Source: Saprospiraceae bacterium (GTDB lineage Bacteria; Bacteroidota; Bacteroidia; Chitinophagales; Saprospiraceae). Taken from it: DNA of 64,000 nucleotides. Within the stretch, counting starts at the first letter, position 1, and the number at the start of each line of letters is the position of its first letter. Shown one piece after another: positions 45,401 to 53,935 of this stretch. Made by a program: the position numbers and the translations under genes. Below the pieces are notes generated by a model. It was not told the DNA's origin, ran no database searches, and worked only from the letters and a program-made list of their open reading frames with translations. The stretch covers positions 62,001 through 126,000 of the forward strand of contig JADJVN010000003.1 of assembly GCA_016710585.1 (NCBI GenBank). The letters run 5' to 3'.

Positions 45401-47077
45401 TCTCTTTGACCATTGCATTTTTTCATGCTCTGTTGCTTGATTATTGATGTAGTATTCATGTTCTTTAACTTTGTCTAAATAAGTCGCTACTTCAGAAGCC
45501 TCTGTGACAGGTAATCTACCTAAAGCATAGAGTTGTTTGTCATTTACATCGCAAACCAAAAGTGGATCTGATCCAGGAATTCCATAAGTTGGAACAAGAT
45601 TAAATAAATCTTCTTTGCTCTTATCTTTTCTATAATTCTTAAATTCTAGTCCTTTGCCTATAATAAACACATTTGCAAGATTTGGATAAAATTCCTTTAC
45701 ATAATTAAAATAATTTCTCAAAGCTGTAGAATGTCCTTTTATTCCATAAGCAAATTGATCATATAGCTTAGTTACATCTACGATTTTAACTTTATAAGAA
45801 CCTCCTGCCACACTGCTTCTGTATGCTGCATATTTTTGAACATTTTGACTTGGGTCTTGAATCAATTTTTCATTTGATAATATCAAATAATTAAAATCTG
45901 CTTGTTGGATGTCTTCAGATTTCATCGGTGAAATTGTGTTCACCTTAAACATTTCATCATCAGCAAAAACGATTATTTTTCTATCATTAATAGAAAGCGG
46001 AATCTGAAAACTGTAAGTGCCGTCTGCATTTCTTGAAGTACTCAATAATAAATTATTCGTAATATCCAATAACCACACCTTATCACCACCATTAAAGTCA
46101 TTGAGTACAATATGCTTCCTTATTGAAGAAGCACTAATGTTAATAAAAGCGGATTTCGCTTGGTCAAAATTAAATGTCCGATTATACCTATAAATAACAT
46201 TGGACAATACCAATTTTTCGTCTGGGCTACCATTGGCTTTAATTTGTAAAGCAACGGTCTCTGCTATAAGATCTGCTGGGATCTCAAAGCTTCCAGTTCT
46301 GACTTTAAATCCAGTAAAAGATTCGAATCCTTTTGATTCACCATTGATAAAAAACTCTGCCTTATGTCTCGTACCATCCTCACCAGTTCCTCCCAAAATT
46401 GCATTGACAATTGCTGGTTCAAAATTATTATAAACATGCTTAAAATTCAAATTTACTATCTTCTCAGAAAAAGCTCCAGTACTGTAACCTTGCCCTACAT
46501 CAAATTTTGGATATTTTAAGTTATTTCCAAATCCTTGACCTCTTTTATTAGCGACATCTGCAAACACAATTACCTCCTCATGTTGGTAATAATTATCACG
46601 TGGAATGGTATCTGTAATTTGATTTTCTATAAAACTAATTCTAGTGTTCTGAGAACTGTTATTCCAACTTAAAAAATATGCCGAAACATCCGTAAACATA
46701 CTATAATTTGGATTCAGCAACTCATTTGCATTTGCAAACAAGGGGTATTCAAATGCAGCTCTATTCTGCTCCCCAAAAAATAAAATATAGTCTTGCTCTT
46801 GTAGGTTTCCCTGCTTGGATACATAAATTGGAATCTGTTTGCCAAGATGTATGATTTGCAAATTCTCACTTGATTTATTTCTCAAGTCAATGCCTTTTGC
46901 CAATAATTCTTCGACAGTGACCTTATATATACCATCTTTTGAAACTTCTAGCTTGTAATAACTTTGATCCTTTTGGATCCATTCATTACAAAATAGCTTT
47001 TCACCATTCATGGTAACTTGTGCGAATGCAAATTGCACAAAAAAACTTACTATTCCAAAGAGGAAGAAACGTAACAT
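42458..47077 (-). CDS. Giant C25 (gingipain-fold) cysteine peptidase with T9SS sorting tail, copy B
   Basis: 1539 residues, paralogue of the neighbouring copy A. Signal peptide 1-19 (GIVSFFVQFAFA, then Q), the opening block NEWIQKDQSYYKLEVSKDGI, the C25 domain with His in FMGHSA (near 628) and Cys in MGCYAGQ (near 658), then CARDB-like domains and a C-terminal sorting domain (LYPNPVRDNAKL to the end). The main difference is that copy A's extra Ig-like domain is replaced by an acidic linker (GDVPEGDKGKLVKETADDRES). It is divergent from the glycosyltransferase gene at 47173, with a shared 95-base gap. A T9SS cargo, probably surface-anchored; substrate unknown. Confidence 0.82.
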   Translation of the reverse strand: MLRFFLFGIVSFFVQFAFAQVTMNGEKLFCNEWIQKDQSYYKLEVSKDGIYKVTVEELLAKGIDLRNKSSENLQIIHLGKQIPIYVSKQGNLQEQDYILFFGEQNRAAFEYPLFANANELLNPNYSMFTDVSAYFLSWNNSSQNTRISFIENQITDTIPRDNYYQHEEVIVFADVANKRGQGFGNNLKYPKFDVGQGYSTGAFSEKIVNLNFKHVYNNFEPAIVNAILGGTGEDGTRHKAEFFINGESKGFESFTGFKVRTGSFEIPADLIAETVALQIKANGSPDEKLVLSNVIYRYNRTFNFDQAKSAFINISASSIRKHIVLNDFNGGDKVWLLDITNNLLLSTSRNADGTYSFQIPLSINDRKIIVFADDEMFKVNTISPMKSEDIQQADFNYLILSNEKLIQDPSQNVQKYAAYRSSVAGGSYKVKIVDVTKLYDQFAYGIKGHSTALRNYFNYVKEFYPNLANVFIIGKGLEFKNYRKDKSKEDLFNLVPTYGIPGSDPLLVCDVNDKQLYALGRLPVTEASEVATYLDKVKEHEYYINNQATEHEKMQWSKRIIHLAGGDPSLYETLESHLDGMKDIIQTNQFGASVKTFHKEQSAIEGNENLTELMDMINEGVSMITFMGHSAQFKLDFNILNPASYQNKGKYHTFLAMGCYAGQIFETYKSISELNNLTPEKGSIVYLSNSTAGIPYVLSVYGAELYRTMGGSNYGKSMGEAIKATNNVILESPDEFIKTQAFSITFNGDPAIRMNVLKGQDFKPASATVKTPNSSAIFIEDKSFNIDVEILNLGVNYNDSLDVELKMKFPTGEIKTVLNTRVVSPKYSSVYNFTIPIDKSAVGLNKIFVTVDPKNLINEYPNPNAEKNNELLNSKNELGIDLMIFGNKTKAIYPRNYAIINQNQPTLIAYNSNTFAAANSYYFELDTTVDFNSPLKQSKVVTQTGGSISWPTKLNLISNVVYYWRVAAAQGNTSNLPWLMNSFIYLPNSSEGYNQSHYFQYKDNEFENFKISSNRKFEFDEEEVEFRVANGYIELPNYIRPRIFHGEGYIMDYKYWNLISNMSGIIVSVFNMKTGELWTNVSGSDYGSFGGGSIASLPLFLWKTETKEERKKLMDFITNVIPDGTVAVVQTLRQFQHSYYPENWESDGTNNLFTLFESIGAKEITKLKTVGSVPYNLIFKKGDPSFQVKESVGDLINENELVHSFNIKKKAGEMKSTLVGPSSNWAEFKWSYNNFNGAEDEHNINIIGIKPNGTEEVLVTNLKDINKDLSSISATDYPYLKLNWQAKDEISKTAAQMEYWRVLYQTVPDFVMSPALGYTQNKQKVNAGEWFKIQMPVINASNEQGKALLVRYTLVKPNGSKFSQNIRYSSVPANGKITIPFQYRSWFVGGQYQLIIELNPNSDQVESDYTNNIAIINFEIGQKIGLEAGDVPEGDKGKLVKETADDRESEESFVSAELYPNPVRDNAKLSLTLSSEEALSSWSFQLIDGRGAIVMSKSIGNSDQIIEMDRNLNPGFYFYRIKRNDGLKSSEWKKLEIIR

Positions 47078-47115
47078 AATTCTGAGTTTTTAGGTTAAAT
47101 ACTTATATTCAAGCA

Positions 47116-47123
47116 CAAACATA
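47116..47123 (-). promoter_or_regulatory. Bacteroidota -7 box for C25 copy B (minus strand)
   Basis: CAAACATA on the plus strand reads TATGTTTG on the minus strand, an exact TAnnTTTG match, 38 bases before the start of copy B at 47077. Confidence 0.35.
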
Positions 47124-47172
47124 TAATAAAAATTCGTAATATTTAAATTTTTGATAAAAAAAATCGTTCTTT

Positions 47173-48237
47173 GTGGCACAAATGATCATTCTTTTCAAAA
47201 TTTGTATGATTATCAGCTGCTTAGCACAAAGCATTTATTGGCTAGGCTTATTCTTACGTGTAAAACCAAGAAAATCAACTCAGGCCAATAATAAAAAAGT
47301 GTCTCTAGTCATTTGCGTAAAAAATGACTGGGATAAGTTAAGCACAAATTTAGATAAACTATTGCTACAGAATGGATTAATCGAACTAATAATGATCGAT
47401 GATAACTCAAATCCGTCAAATTCGGTCATATATGCGTCTTATTTAATCAACGAAAAGATCCAGATCTACCCCAATAATGGAGTAGGAAAAAAACAAGCTT
47501 TGGAGACGGCTATGACAAAAGTCAAAGGGGATTGGATCTTGCTCACTGATGCCGATTGTATTCCAAATTCTAATATGTGGCTAACAAAAATGTCTGACTT
47601 CGATTCGCAATACAAAATTGTCCTTGGATTTGCCCCATTTTGGAAAACGACAGGACTTTTAAATTCGCTCATACGTTATGAATCTGTTATGAATTCGCTT
47701 TGTTCTTTTGCTGCTATAGAAATCAATTTGACCTATAATGGTGTTGGTAGAAATATGTTATACCATAAATCACTTTTCGATATTCGATTAATGAAAGCCG
47801 ATATTCCATATGGTGATGACGACTTATTGATTAACTCACAAGCAAAATATAATCATACAATATATAGTTTAGATAAACAGACTTTTGTTTATAGCAAAGC
47901 AAAGGAAAATTATAAAGATTATTTTCTTCAAAAATGGAGACATTATGCTACCTCACTTCATTACAGAACAGAATCCAAATTATTTCTAGGTGTATATTTT
48001 TTATCTCTATTTTTTCTCTATTTCAGCTTTGGGTTCTTGTTTATGTCCCATCAATTCTTGTATGCTTTAGTGCCCATATTTATATATATAATAATCAAAA
48101 TGTCCGTACTGAAATTTAAATTAAATCATTTTAATGAAGAAGATCTTTTCCTCAAAAGTATTTATTTGGAACCACTTTATTTACTGCACCTTATACTACA
48201 AAGTCCACTATTATTATTCCCAAAAAAAACTTGGTAA
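47173..48237 (+). CDS. Glycosyltransferase family 2 membrane protein
   Basis: 354 residues from GTG at 47173. GT-A fold with MIDDNSNPSN near 75 and the metal-binding LTDADCIPN near 123-131. A leading hydrophobic segment (ILFKICMIISCLAQSIYWLG) and C-terminal membrane helices (about 270-354) place it at the inner membrane with the active site on the cytoplasmic face. Donor sugar unknown. The next gene starts at the base after its stop, so cotranscription is likely. In many Bacteroidota a family 2 glycosyltransferase also stands near rsmG, which fits this position. Confidence 0.85.
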   Translation: MAQMIILFKICMIISCLAQSIYWLGLFLRVKPRKSTQANNKKVSLVICVKNDWDKLSTNLDKLLLQNGLIELIMIDDNSNPSNSVIYASYLINEKIQIYPNNGVGKKQALETAMTKVKGDWILLTDADCIPNSNMWLTKMSDFDSQYKIVLGFAPFWKTTGLLNSLIRYESVMNSLCSFAAIEINLTYNGVGRNMLYHKSLFDIRLMKADIPYGDDDLLINSQAKYNHTIYSLDKQTFVYSKAKENYKDYFLQKWRHYATSLHYRTESKLFLGVYFLSLFFLYFSFGFLFMSHQFLYALVPIFIYIIIKMSVLKFKLNHFNEEDLFLKSIYLEPLYLLHLILQSPLLLFPKKTW

Positions 48238-48861
48238 ATGGAGCTTATAAAAAAATATTTCCCAGAATTAAACTTAATCCAATTATCTCAATATAGTGAA
48301 CTATTTGATCACTACAAAAACTGGAATGATAAAATAAACGTTGTCTCTAGAAAAGACATTGATAATTTATATCTGCACCATGTGCTGCATTCTATGGCGC
48401 TTATCAAAATTATTCAATTTACAGCTGGAATTAAAGTATTGGACCTTGGCGCTGGAGGTGGTTTTCCTTCAATTCCATTGGCTATTTATTTTCCACAAGT
48501 TTACTTTGTAAGTCTTGATTCCACCAAAAAAAAACTTAGTGTAATAGATGCTATATCTGAATCCATTGGCTTAAAAAATATTATCACCACTCATGAACGT
48601 GTAGAAGAACATAAAGGGCACTATCAGTTTGTGGTTTCTAGAGCTGTGGCAGAATATAATAAATTGGTGCATTGGTCTAAGCCCTTGATCTCAAAGCAAC
48701 AAATGATGGCAATTCCAAATGGATTATTCTGTTATAAGGGGAATCAAGCTGAACAAGAATTTGGACCAAATCCAAAGTCAAAAATTGAAAAATTTGACAT
48801 CTCTGATCACTTCGAGGAAGCTTATTTTGTAGAAAAAAGTATTTATTACCAAAGTTTATAA
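48238..48861 (+). CDS. rsmG: 16S rRNA (guanine527-N7)-methyltransferase
   Basis: Methylates G527 of 16S rRNA in the cytoplasm. 207 residues, complete: the conserved N-terminal WNDKINVVSRKDIDNLYLHH, motif I VLDLGAGGGFPSIPLAI at about 67-83, and VVSRAVAEYNKL further on. Length and motif order match RsmG of Bacteroidota. It starts at the base after the glycosyltransferase stop. The 85-base gap to the next gene is strongly AT-rich and holds nothing recognised. Confidence 0.95.
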   Translation: MELIKKYFPELNLIQLSQYSELFDHYKNWNDKINVVSRKDIDNLYLHHVLHSMALIKIIQFTAGIKVLDLGAGGGFPSIPLAIYFPQVYFVSLDSTKKKLSVIDAISESIGLKNIITTHERVEEHKGHYQFVVSRAVAEYNKLVHWSKPLISKQQMMAIPNGLFCYKGNQAEQEFGPNPKSKIEKFDISDHFEEAYFVEKSIYYQSL

Positions 48862-48946
48862 TTTTAAATCGATATTTGATTTAAATTTAAACTTATAATT
48901 CAAGATAAAGTTATATTTATCAGACAAATTCAAAATACTAAAACTA

Positions 48947-49276
48947 GTGATTAAAGCTTTCATTTTTACCATAATATTTATTGCTACTTGCATCATTTGC
49001 TCATGTGGTGAAAAGCCAGAAAATGGTAAAATTGTTGATGGCAAAACTATATTTAAAAGTTACTGTGTTACCTGCCATGGCATAGATGGCAGTTTAATGA
49101 CAAATGGAGCAAAAGATTTACGAATCTCAAATTTAAGTCTTGAAGAGAGAGTGAATATAATAAATAATGGTAGAAATATCATGACTTCATTTAAAAACAC
49201 ATTGTCGAAATCTCAAATTGAAGCTGTCGCAAAATATACTCAAACGCTAAACACACAAATCCAACATGCAGAATAA
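48947..49276 (+). CDS. Cytochrome c lipoprotein
   Basis: 109 residues from GTG at 48947. The leader is hydrophobic with lipobox ICSC (lipidated Cys20). A single class I-like cytochrome c domain follows: heme motif CVTCH at 40-44 and a likely methionine ligand in NIMTSFKN near 83. Monoheme, envelope located, partner unknown; related in type to the cytochrome lipoproteins near 10-11 kb but with a standard motif. It overlaps the epimerase gene by 11 bases. Confidence 0.85.
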   Translation: MIKAFIFTIIFIATCIICSCGEKPENGKIVDGKTIFKSYCVTCHGIDGSLMTNGAKDLRISNLSLEERVNIINNGRNIMTSFKNTLSKSQIEAVAKYTQTLNTQIQHAE

Positions 49277-50243
49277 AACTGTTTTACTCACTGGTGCAAG
49301 TGGATTTGTTGGAAGGCATGTCTTGAAAGCCTTGACAGAACAAGACTGTAATATTATAGCCACCTACCACAATACAAAAATAAGTGATCAATCAAATGTT
49401 AATTGGATAAAAGCAGATATCAATGATCCTTCAAGTTTTGAACTTCTAAATTCAAATATTGATTTCATCATCCATACTGCTGGATTAGTTAGCTATGATC
49501 CAAAATTTGAAAAAACATTATATCGTGTCAATCAAATTGGGACAGCGAATTTGGTTAATTTTGCCCTCGATAAATCAGTCAAAAAGTTCATATATATAAG
49601 CTCTGCATCAACACTCAGAAGATCTTCTGATGAGACTTTAATTCATGAAAACGTGCCAGGAAGTCCAATATTCTATTCGAACTATGCTAAATCAAAATTC
49701 TTAGGTGAAATGGAGGTGAGACGTGGTGAAGCAGAAGGATTGGATATAGCAATAATTAATCCTAGTTTAATCTTAGGATTTGGTGATTGGAATAAAGGAT
49801 CATGCAATATTTTCAAAAAAGCTGCGGAAGGTTTGCGTTTTTACCCATCTGGAAATGTTGGACTTGTCATGATTGAGGATGTTGTAAACATGATAATAAA
49901 AATCCTTTTCGACGACTTTAATACAAATGCGAATATTTTGCTCAATTCTGAAACTTGGACTTACAAAAAATTATTTGATAAAATCACCACTTTTTTTGGG
50001 ACAAAAAATCCAAGCATCGAAGTTGGCAATTTTTTATCCAAGATAGCAAGTATCGCTGATGGAATAAAATCAAAAGTTACCTCACAAGAAAGATTAATCA
50101 GTCCCGAATCAACTTATCAAATTAATCAAAAAATTAGCTACGAGCAATCAAAGATTTTGCAAACCATAGAATATAAATTAATACCTATATTGCCAAAGCT
50201 TCAATTAATTTGTGATGAGTATAAATTAAATTATATAAATTGA
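49266..50243 (+). CDS. NAD-dependent epimerase/dehydratase family protein (extended SDR)
   Basis: 325 residues. Rossmann motif LLTGASGFVGRH (Gly at 10, 13 and 16) and the catalytic YxxxK in NYAKSKFLGE near 139-148, with ISSAST upstream supplying the usual serine. No signal peptide. Related to extended SDR enzymes such as nucleoside-sugar epimerases and dihydroflavonol reductases; substrate cannot be told. It overlaps the cytochrome gene by 11 bases. Confidence 0.87.
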   Translation: MQNKTVLLTGASGFVGRHVLKALTEQDCNIIATYHNTKISDQSNVNWIKADINDPSSFELLNSNIDFIIHTAGLVSYDPKFEKTLYRVNQIGTANLVNFALDKSVKKFIYISSASTLRRSSDETLIHENVPGSPIFYSNYAKSKFLGEMEVRRGEAEGLDIAIINPSLILGFGDWNKGSCNIFKKAAEGLRFYPSGNVGLVMIEDVVNMIIKILFDDFNTNANILLNSETWTYKKLFDKITTFFGTKNPSIEVGNFLSKIASIADGIKSKVTSQERLISPESTYQINQKISYEQSKILQTIEYKLIPILPKLQLICDEYKLNYIN

Positions 50244-50249
50244 AAAGCT

Positions 50250-51845
50250 ATGAAAATCTCATTTAGAAATTGTAGAAATAAATATGTCATTTTAATTTAC
50301 ATTTTAGGCCTTTGTTGCATTCAACTTCAAGCTAAAACGGTTTTCCTTTCACCATTAGGCAATGATCAAAACGATGGATTGACTACTCAAAAACCTAAAA
50401 AAACACCGCAAAATGCATTTGATCTAATAGAACCAGGAGATACCTTAGTTTTCTTAGCTGGAGAATATTCAGATATCAAGCAAGAAGCGATCCTAAAAAT
50501 AACTAAAAGTGGTAGCTCAGAAAAGTGGATAACTATTAAAAACTATAAAAAAGATAAAGCCACTCTTTATTCATATAAGACTGCAGCAATATTATTGCAA
50601 GGCGCATCATTTGTTCAAATAATAGGTCTTGATATTACAAGAGATCCAAAGACTCAAAAGTTGATAGATCAGTCTTCAAGCCCATCAGCAGTAGCTACTA
50701 AAGGATATGGCATTTATTCTGAAAAATCTAATGATGACATCATAAGTAGCAATATAAAAATTCAGAACTGTAAAATTTATAATTGCATGGGATCTGGAAT
50801 TTATTTAACAGATATTCACCATTTTGAAATAAAAAAAAATGAAATTTATAATAATGGATATTTCAATTTTAATTCCAATTCTGGTATAAAACTCACGATA
50901 ACGAATTCAGCAGAATCAAGTGAAGAATATCAAAATTTTATTATTGGAAATAGAATTTATTTTAATAGAAAAGTGGAAGTACTTCAAAAAGAAGAAGACT
51001 GCGAGGTAAATGGTTTTGGAGCAGGAATTAATATACGAAAATCCGACCATATCGAATCTCACATCAATCCATCAAAAGTTAAAAATAAAACATTGGTGAT
51101 AAACAATTTAGTTTATTCTAATGGAGGGAATGGAATTAATCTATACAACATTAAGAATGTAGATGTCGTCAATAATACCCTTTACGAAAATAATGAAACA
51201 AATCACCATTACTGCGCAGAAATTCACCTTAAATATGCCTCTTTCTGTGCCGTATATAATAATATCATTTATGCCCGTGAAACCAGAAAAGCTAGTTATT
51301 ATAAAGATGCTTCAGAATTGTATTTTAAAACAAATCTATACCGCCCAGGCACTAAGTTTGAAAATGGGCAGGGCGATATCGTTGCAGATCCAAAGTTTTA
51401 TTCAGTAGAAAGTTATTCCAATATTTGGAATTTTGGATTACAAATAGAAAGTCCAGCAATAGATCGGGGTACAAATCTAGAATTGCAAAATGAAGACTTC
51501 CTAGGAAATTCTAGAAAAACTGGAAAATTTATTGATATAGGCGCAATTGAATTTCAAAAACCAATTGTTAAAAAAGACATAAAACTTGAAAATCAGTTTA
51601 TCAGTTGGAATATGAATTATGATAACAACAAAAAAATCTATCACATATCCAATTTAAACAAAGTCGCATTTTACTATACCATTTATGATTTGATGTCGAG
51701 ACCTGTCAAAAAACTGTCTTATAAAGATTATAATGAACTATTTGCACTAGAGATCCCCATAGAAGATCTTCCAAGAGGATATTATTTTATAAAAGTATAT
51801 ACTGACAAGACCTATTTAATAACAAAATTTTATAAACCTGATTGA
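50250..51845 (+). CDS. Secreted right-handed beta-helix protein, probable T9SS cargo
   Basis: 531 residues. Signal peptide 1-26 (ILGLCCIQLQA, cleaved before KTVFLSP). The opening FLSPLGNDQNDGLTTQKPKK and LIEPGDTLVFLAGEYS blocks are typical of DUF1565/pectate-lyase-like proteins, followed by repeated Asn-rich coils (IKIQNCKIYNCMGSGIYL, LVYSNGGNGINLYNI) forming the parallel beta-helix. The final 80 residues (YTIYDLMSRPVKKLSYKD, then PRGYYFIKVYT) look like a T9SS sorting domain, though a degenerate one. Probably binds or cleaves polysaccharide outside the cell; no catalytic residues assigned. Confidence 0.75.
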   Translation: MKISFRNCRNKYVILIYILGLCCIQLQAKTVFLSPLGNDQNDGLTTQKPKKTPQNAFDLIEPGDTLVFLAGEYSDIKQEAILKITKSGSSEKWITIKNYKKDKATLYSYKTAAILLQGASFVQIIGLDITRDPKTQKLIDQSSSPSAVATKGYGIYSEKSNDDIISSNIKIQNCKIYNCMGSGIYLTDIHHFEIKKNEIYNNGYFNFNSNSGIKLTITNSAESSEEYQNFIIGNRIYFNRKVEVLQKEEDCEVNGFGAGINIRKSDHIESHINPSKVKNKTLVINNLVYSNGGNGINLYNIKNVDVVNNTLYENNETNHHYCAEIHLKYASFCAVYNNIIYARETRKASYYKDASELYFKTNLYRPGTKFENGQGDIVADPKFYSVESYSNIWNFGLQIESPAIDRGTNLELQNEDFLGNSRKTGKFIDIGAIEFQKPIVKKDIKLENQFISWNMNYDNNKKIYHISNLNKVAFYYTIYDLMSRPVKKLSYKDYNELFALEIPIEDLPRGYYFIKVYTDKTYLITKFYKPD

Positions 51846-51878
51846 TTCAGACACTTCGCTGTTATCAAAATATTGTGT

Positions 51879-51886
51879 ACCTTTGC
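51879..51886 (+). promoter_or_regulatory. Bacteroidota -7 box (TACCTTTG) for the BatA-like gene
   Basis: TACCTTTG is an exact TAnnTTTG match, ending 17 bases before the ATG at 51904. It is the same octamer, at nearly the same distance from the start, as upstream of the E2 gene. Confidence 0.5.
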
Positions 51887-51903
51887 AAAGGAATTAATTA
51901 AAA

Positions 51904-53934
51904 ATGCAATTTTTATTTCCTAATTTTTTATGGGCTTTAGGTTTATTGGCAATACCTGTCATAATTCATCTATTTTACTTTAGAAGGTATAAAGAAGTTT
52001 ACTTCACCAATGTAAAATTTCTTAAGGAATTGGTTGAAGAAACTGCCTCTAGAAATAAATTAAAAAATTTATTAATACTCCTGTCAAGATTACTTGCTCT
52101 AGCGGCATTAATTTTTGCATTTGCTCAGCCTTTTTTGAATAATGAAAATCAAAAAGACCTAGGTTCTTCAGCTGTAAGCATCTATGTCGACAACTCATGG
52201 TCGATGAATGCCAAGTCAACGGAGATTAGTTTGTTTCAATTGGCAAAAAAGAAAGCCCTCGAGATAATTAATGCTTACACCGATGCGGACAAATTTCAAA
52301 TCATTTCAAATGATTTCAATTCAACAAACCTAAGATTGGTGTCTAAATCTGAGGCTAAAGATCTGCTGGAACAGGTAAAAGTTGGCCCTAAAATTCAGCT
52401 TTTATCCAAAATATATGCTAAGCAAAATCAAACTTTAGAAAATTATCCTGCGCAAAATAAACATGCATTTATTATTTCTGATTTTCAAAAAAATAGCTGT
52501 GATCTGTCATTACCTGAAGATAGTTTAATTCAAAGACATCTTATTCCATTACAGTACATAGAAGAAAACAATGTCAGTATTGATTCTGCATATTTCTTAT
52601 CACCCATCATCACACCAGGTCAGTCAGTAAAAGTCGTTTTTCATATTAAAAATTATGGCAAGTCTGATATTGAAAATCTTAGAGTAAACTATAGCTATAA
52701 TGGTCAAGATTATCCATTATCAACTATCAATATTAAATCTGCAAAAGAAATAATCGATACGCTTACACTGAATATAGTATCAAAAGGATGGAGTGAGCTG
52801 AGTATAAAAATAAATGACTATCCCATACAATTTGATGATCAATATCATCTTTGCTTTGAGGTTCTTGATGAAATAGATGTGCTACTCTTGTATTCAAAAT
52901 CTCAGCCTGAGGAATTAATTAAATATTTAAATGCTGTTCCATTCTTTAAAGTACATACTCAAGAGCAAGCAAAACTTGATTATGGGAAATTTAAAGAAAA
53001 TCAATTAATCATTCTTGCCGGTTTAAGCCAAACGAGTTCTGGACTCAGCTCAGAGTTGAGAAAAGCCATGGATGAAGGAACAAATATTTTAGTTTTTCCA
53101 GCTGCAGATTTATCTCAAAATGCTTATAAAGAACTGAGTGCTGCGATTTCATTTCCCAATATAAATAACTTTGATCGCAACCAAAGAGAAGCCTCCAAAA
53201 TCAATATGGATGCTGATATATTCGATGATGTTTATTCCAATCCAAATGCCAATGTAAAACTTCCTATTACAAAAGGCATGTACACTTTCACAGCAAATAA
53301 AAGTATTGAAGCGATTCTAACCAATAGAGATCAGAGTTTACTATTATTTAGATATTCTCTAGGGCAAGCATATGTTTATGTGTGCGCTTCACCATTTCAA
53401 AGTGAATTTAATGATATGAGTAAAAGTCCAGAAATCCTTTTACCATTTCTATTTAAAGCCTCCATTTCTGGATCAAAAAAATCAAGATTTTCATATACCA
53501 TTGGAAAAGACATGGTGATCGAATGGAAAATGCAAATGAATTCAATAAATGGTGAAGATTCAAGGATATTAATCAAAGGACCAGAAGAATTTATTCCCAG
53601 TATCAGATCCAATCAAAATAAAGTAATAATTGAAATATTTGACCAAATTACTAAAGCTGGAAATTACCAAATTTTAAAAAATGAAACCAGTATTGGGAAA
53701 TTGGCTTTTAATGAAGATAGACAAGAATCAAATTTAAGCTTGTACTCTGAAAGCGAGCTCAGTGAAAAATATGGTTCTAAATATGATATAATAAATATTT
53801 CTAAAAATACAGATATTACCAATCTACTTCAATCCAAAATGCAGAAAAGCCAATGGTGGAAATGGTTATTGATTGGAGCCTTATTGTTTCTTTTATTTGA
53901 AGGATTATTGATTCGATTTTTAAAATCCAAATAA
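51904..53934 (+). CDS. BatA/von Willebrand A-type domain membrane protein
   Basis: 676 residues. The N terminus is the BatA double-transmembrane domain (FLWALGLLAIPVIIHLFYFRR, then the NKLKNLLILLSRLLALAALIF helix), followed by a VWA-type domain with a MIDAS-like DNSWSM near residue 95-100 (DxSxS pattern). The remainder is a long extracytoplasmic beta-rich region, and a C-terminal helix (WWKWLLIGALLFLLFEGLLI) returns to the membrane. Homologues stand beside dihydroorotase genes in many Bacteroidota. It is followed after one base by the dihydroorotase-like gene and is probably cotranscribed with it. Confidence 0.85.
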   Translation: MQFLFPNFLWALGLLAIPVIIHLFYFRRYKEVYFTNVKFLKELVEETASRNKLKNLLILLSRLLALAALIFAFAQPFLNNENQKDLGSSAVSIYVDNSWSMNAKSTEISLFQLAKKKALEIINAYTDADKFQIISNDFNSTNLRLVSKSEAKDLLEQVKVGPKIQLLSKIYAKQNQTLENYPAQNKHAFIISDFQKNSCDLSLPEDSLIQRHLIPLQYIEENNVSIDSAYFLSPIITPGQSVKVVFHIKNYGKSDIENLRVNYSYNGQDYPLSTINIKSAKEIIDTLTLNIVSKGWSELSIKINDYPIQFDDQYHLCFEVLDEIDVLLLYSKSQPEELIKYLNAVPFFKVHTQEQAKLDYGKFKENQLIILAGLSQTSSGLSSELRKAMDEGTNILVFPAADLSQNAYKELSAAISFPNINNFDRNQREASKINMDADIFDDVYSNPNANVKLPITKGMYTFTANKSIEAILTNRDQSLLLFRYSLGQAYVYVCASPFQSEFNDMSKSPEILLPFLFKASISGSKKSRFSYTIGKDMVIEWKMQMNSINGEDSRILIKGPEEFIPSIRSNQNKVIIEIFDQITKAGNYQILKNETSIGKLAFNEDRQESNLSLYSESELSEKYGSKYDIINISKNTDITNLLQSKMQKSQWWKWLLIGALLFLLFEGLLIRFLKSK

Positions 53935-53935
53935 G

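Noticed and set aside
37190..47077. The tandem C25 proteins as the T9SS sortase PorU itself
   Set aside because: Catalytic contexts GHSA and GCYAGQ differ from the PorU ones, the proteins are larger, and there are two adjacent copies with sorting tails of the ordinary cargo type.
48862..48946. Inverted repeat-like AT-rich stretch between rsmG and the cytochrome gene
   Set aside because: Pairing is all A/T with mismatches and no T-run after it, so neither a terminator nor a structured RNA is supported.
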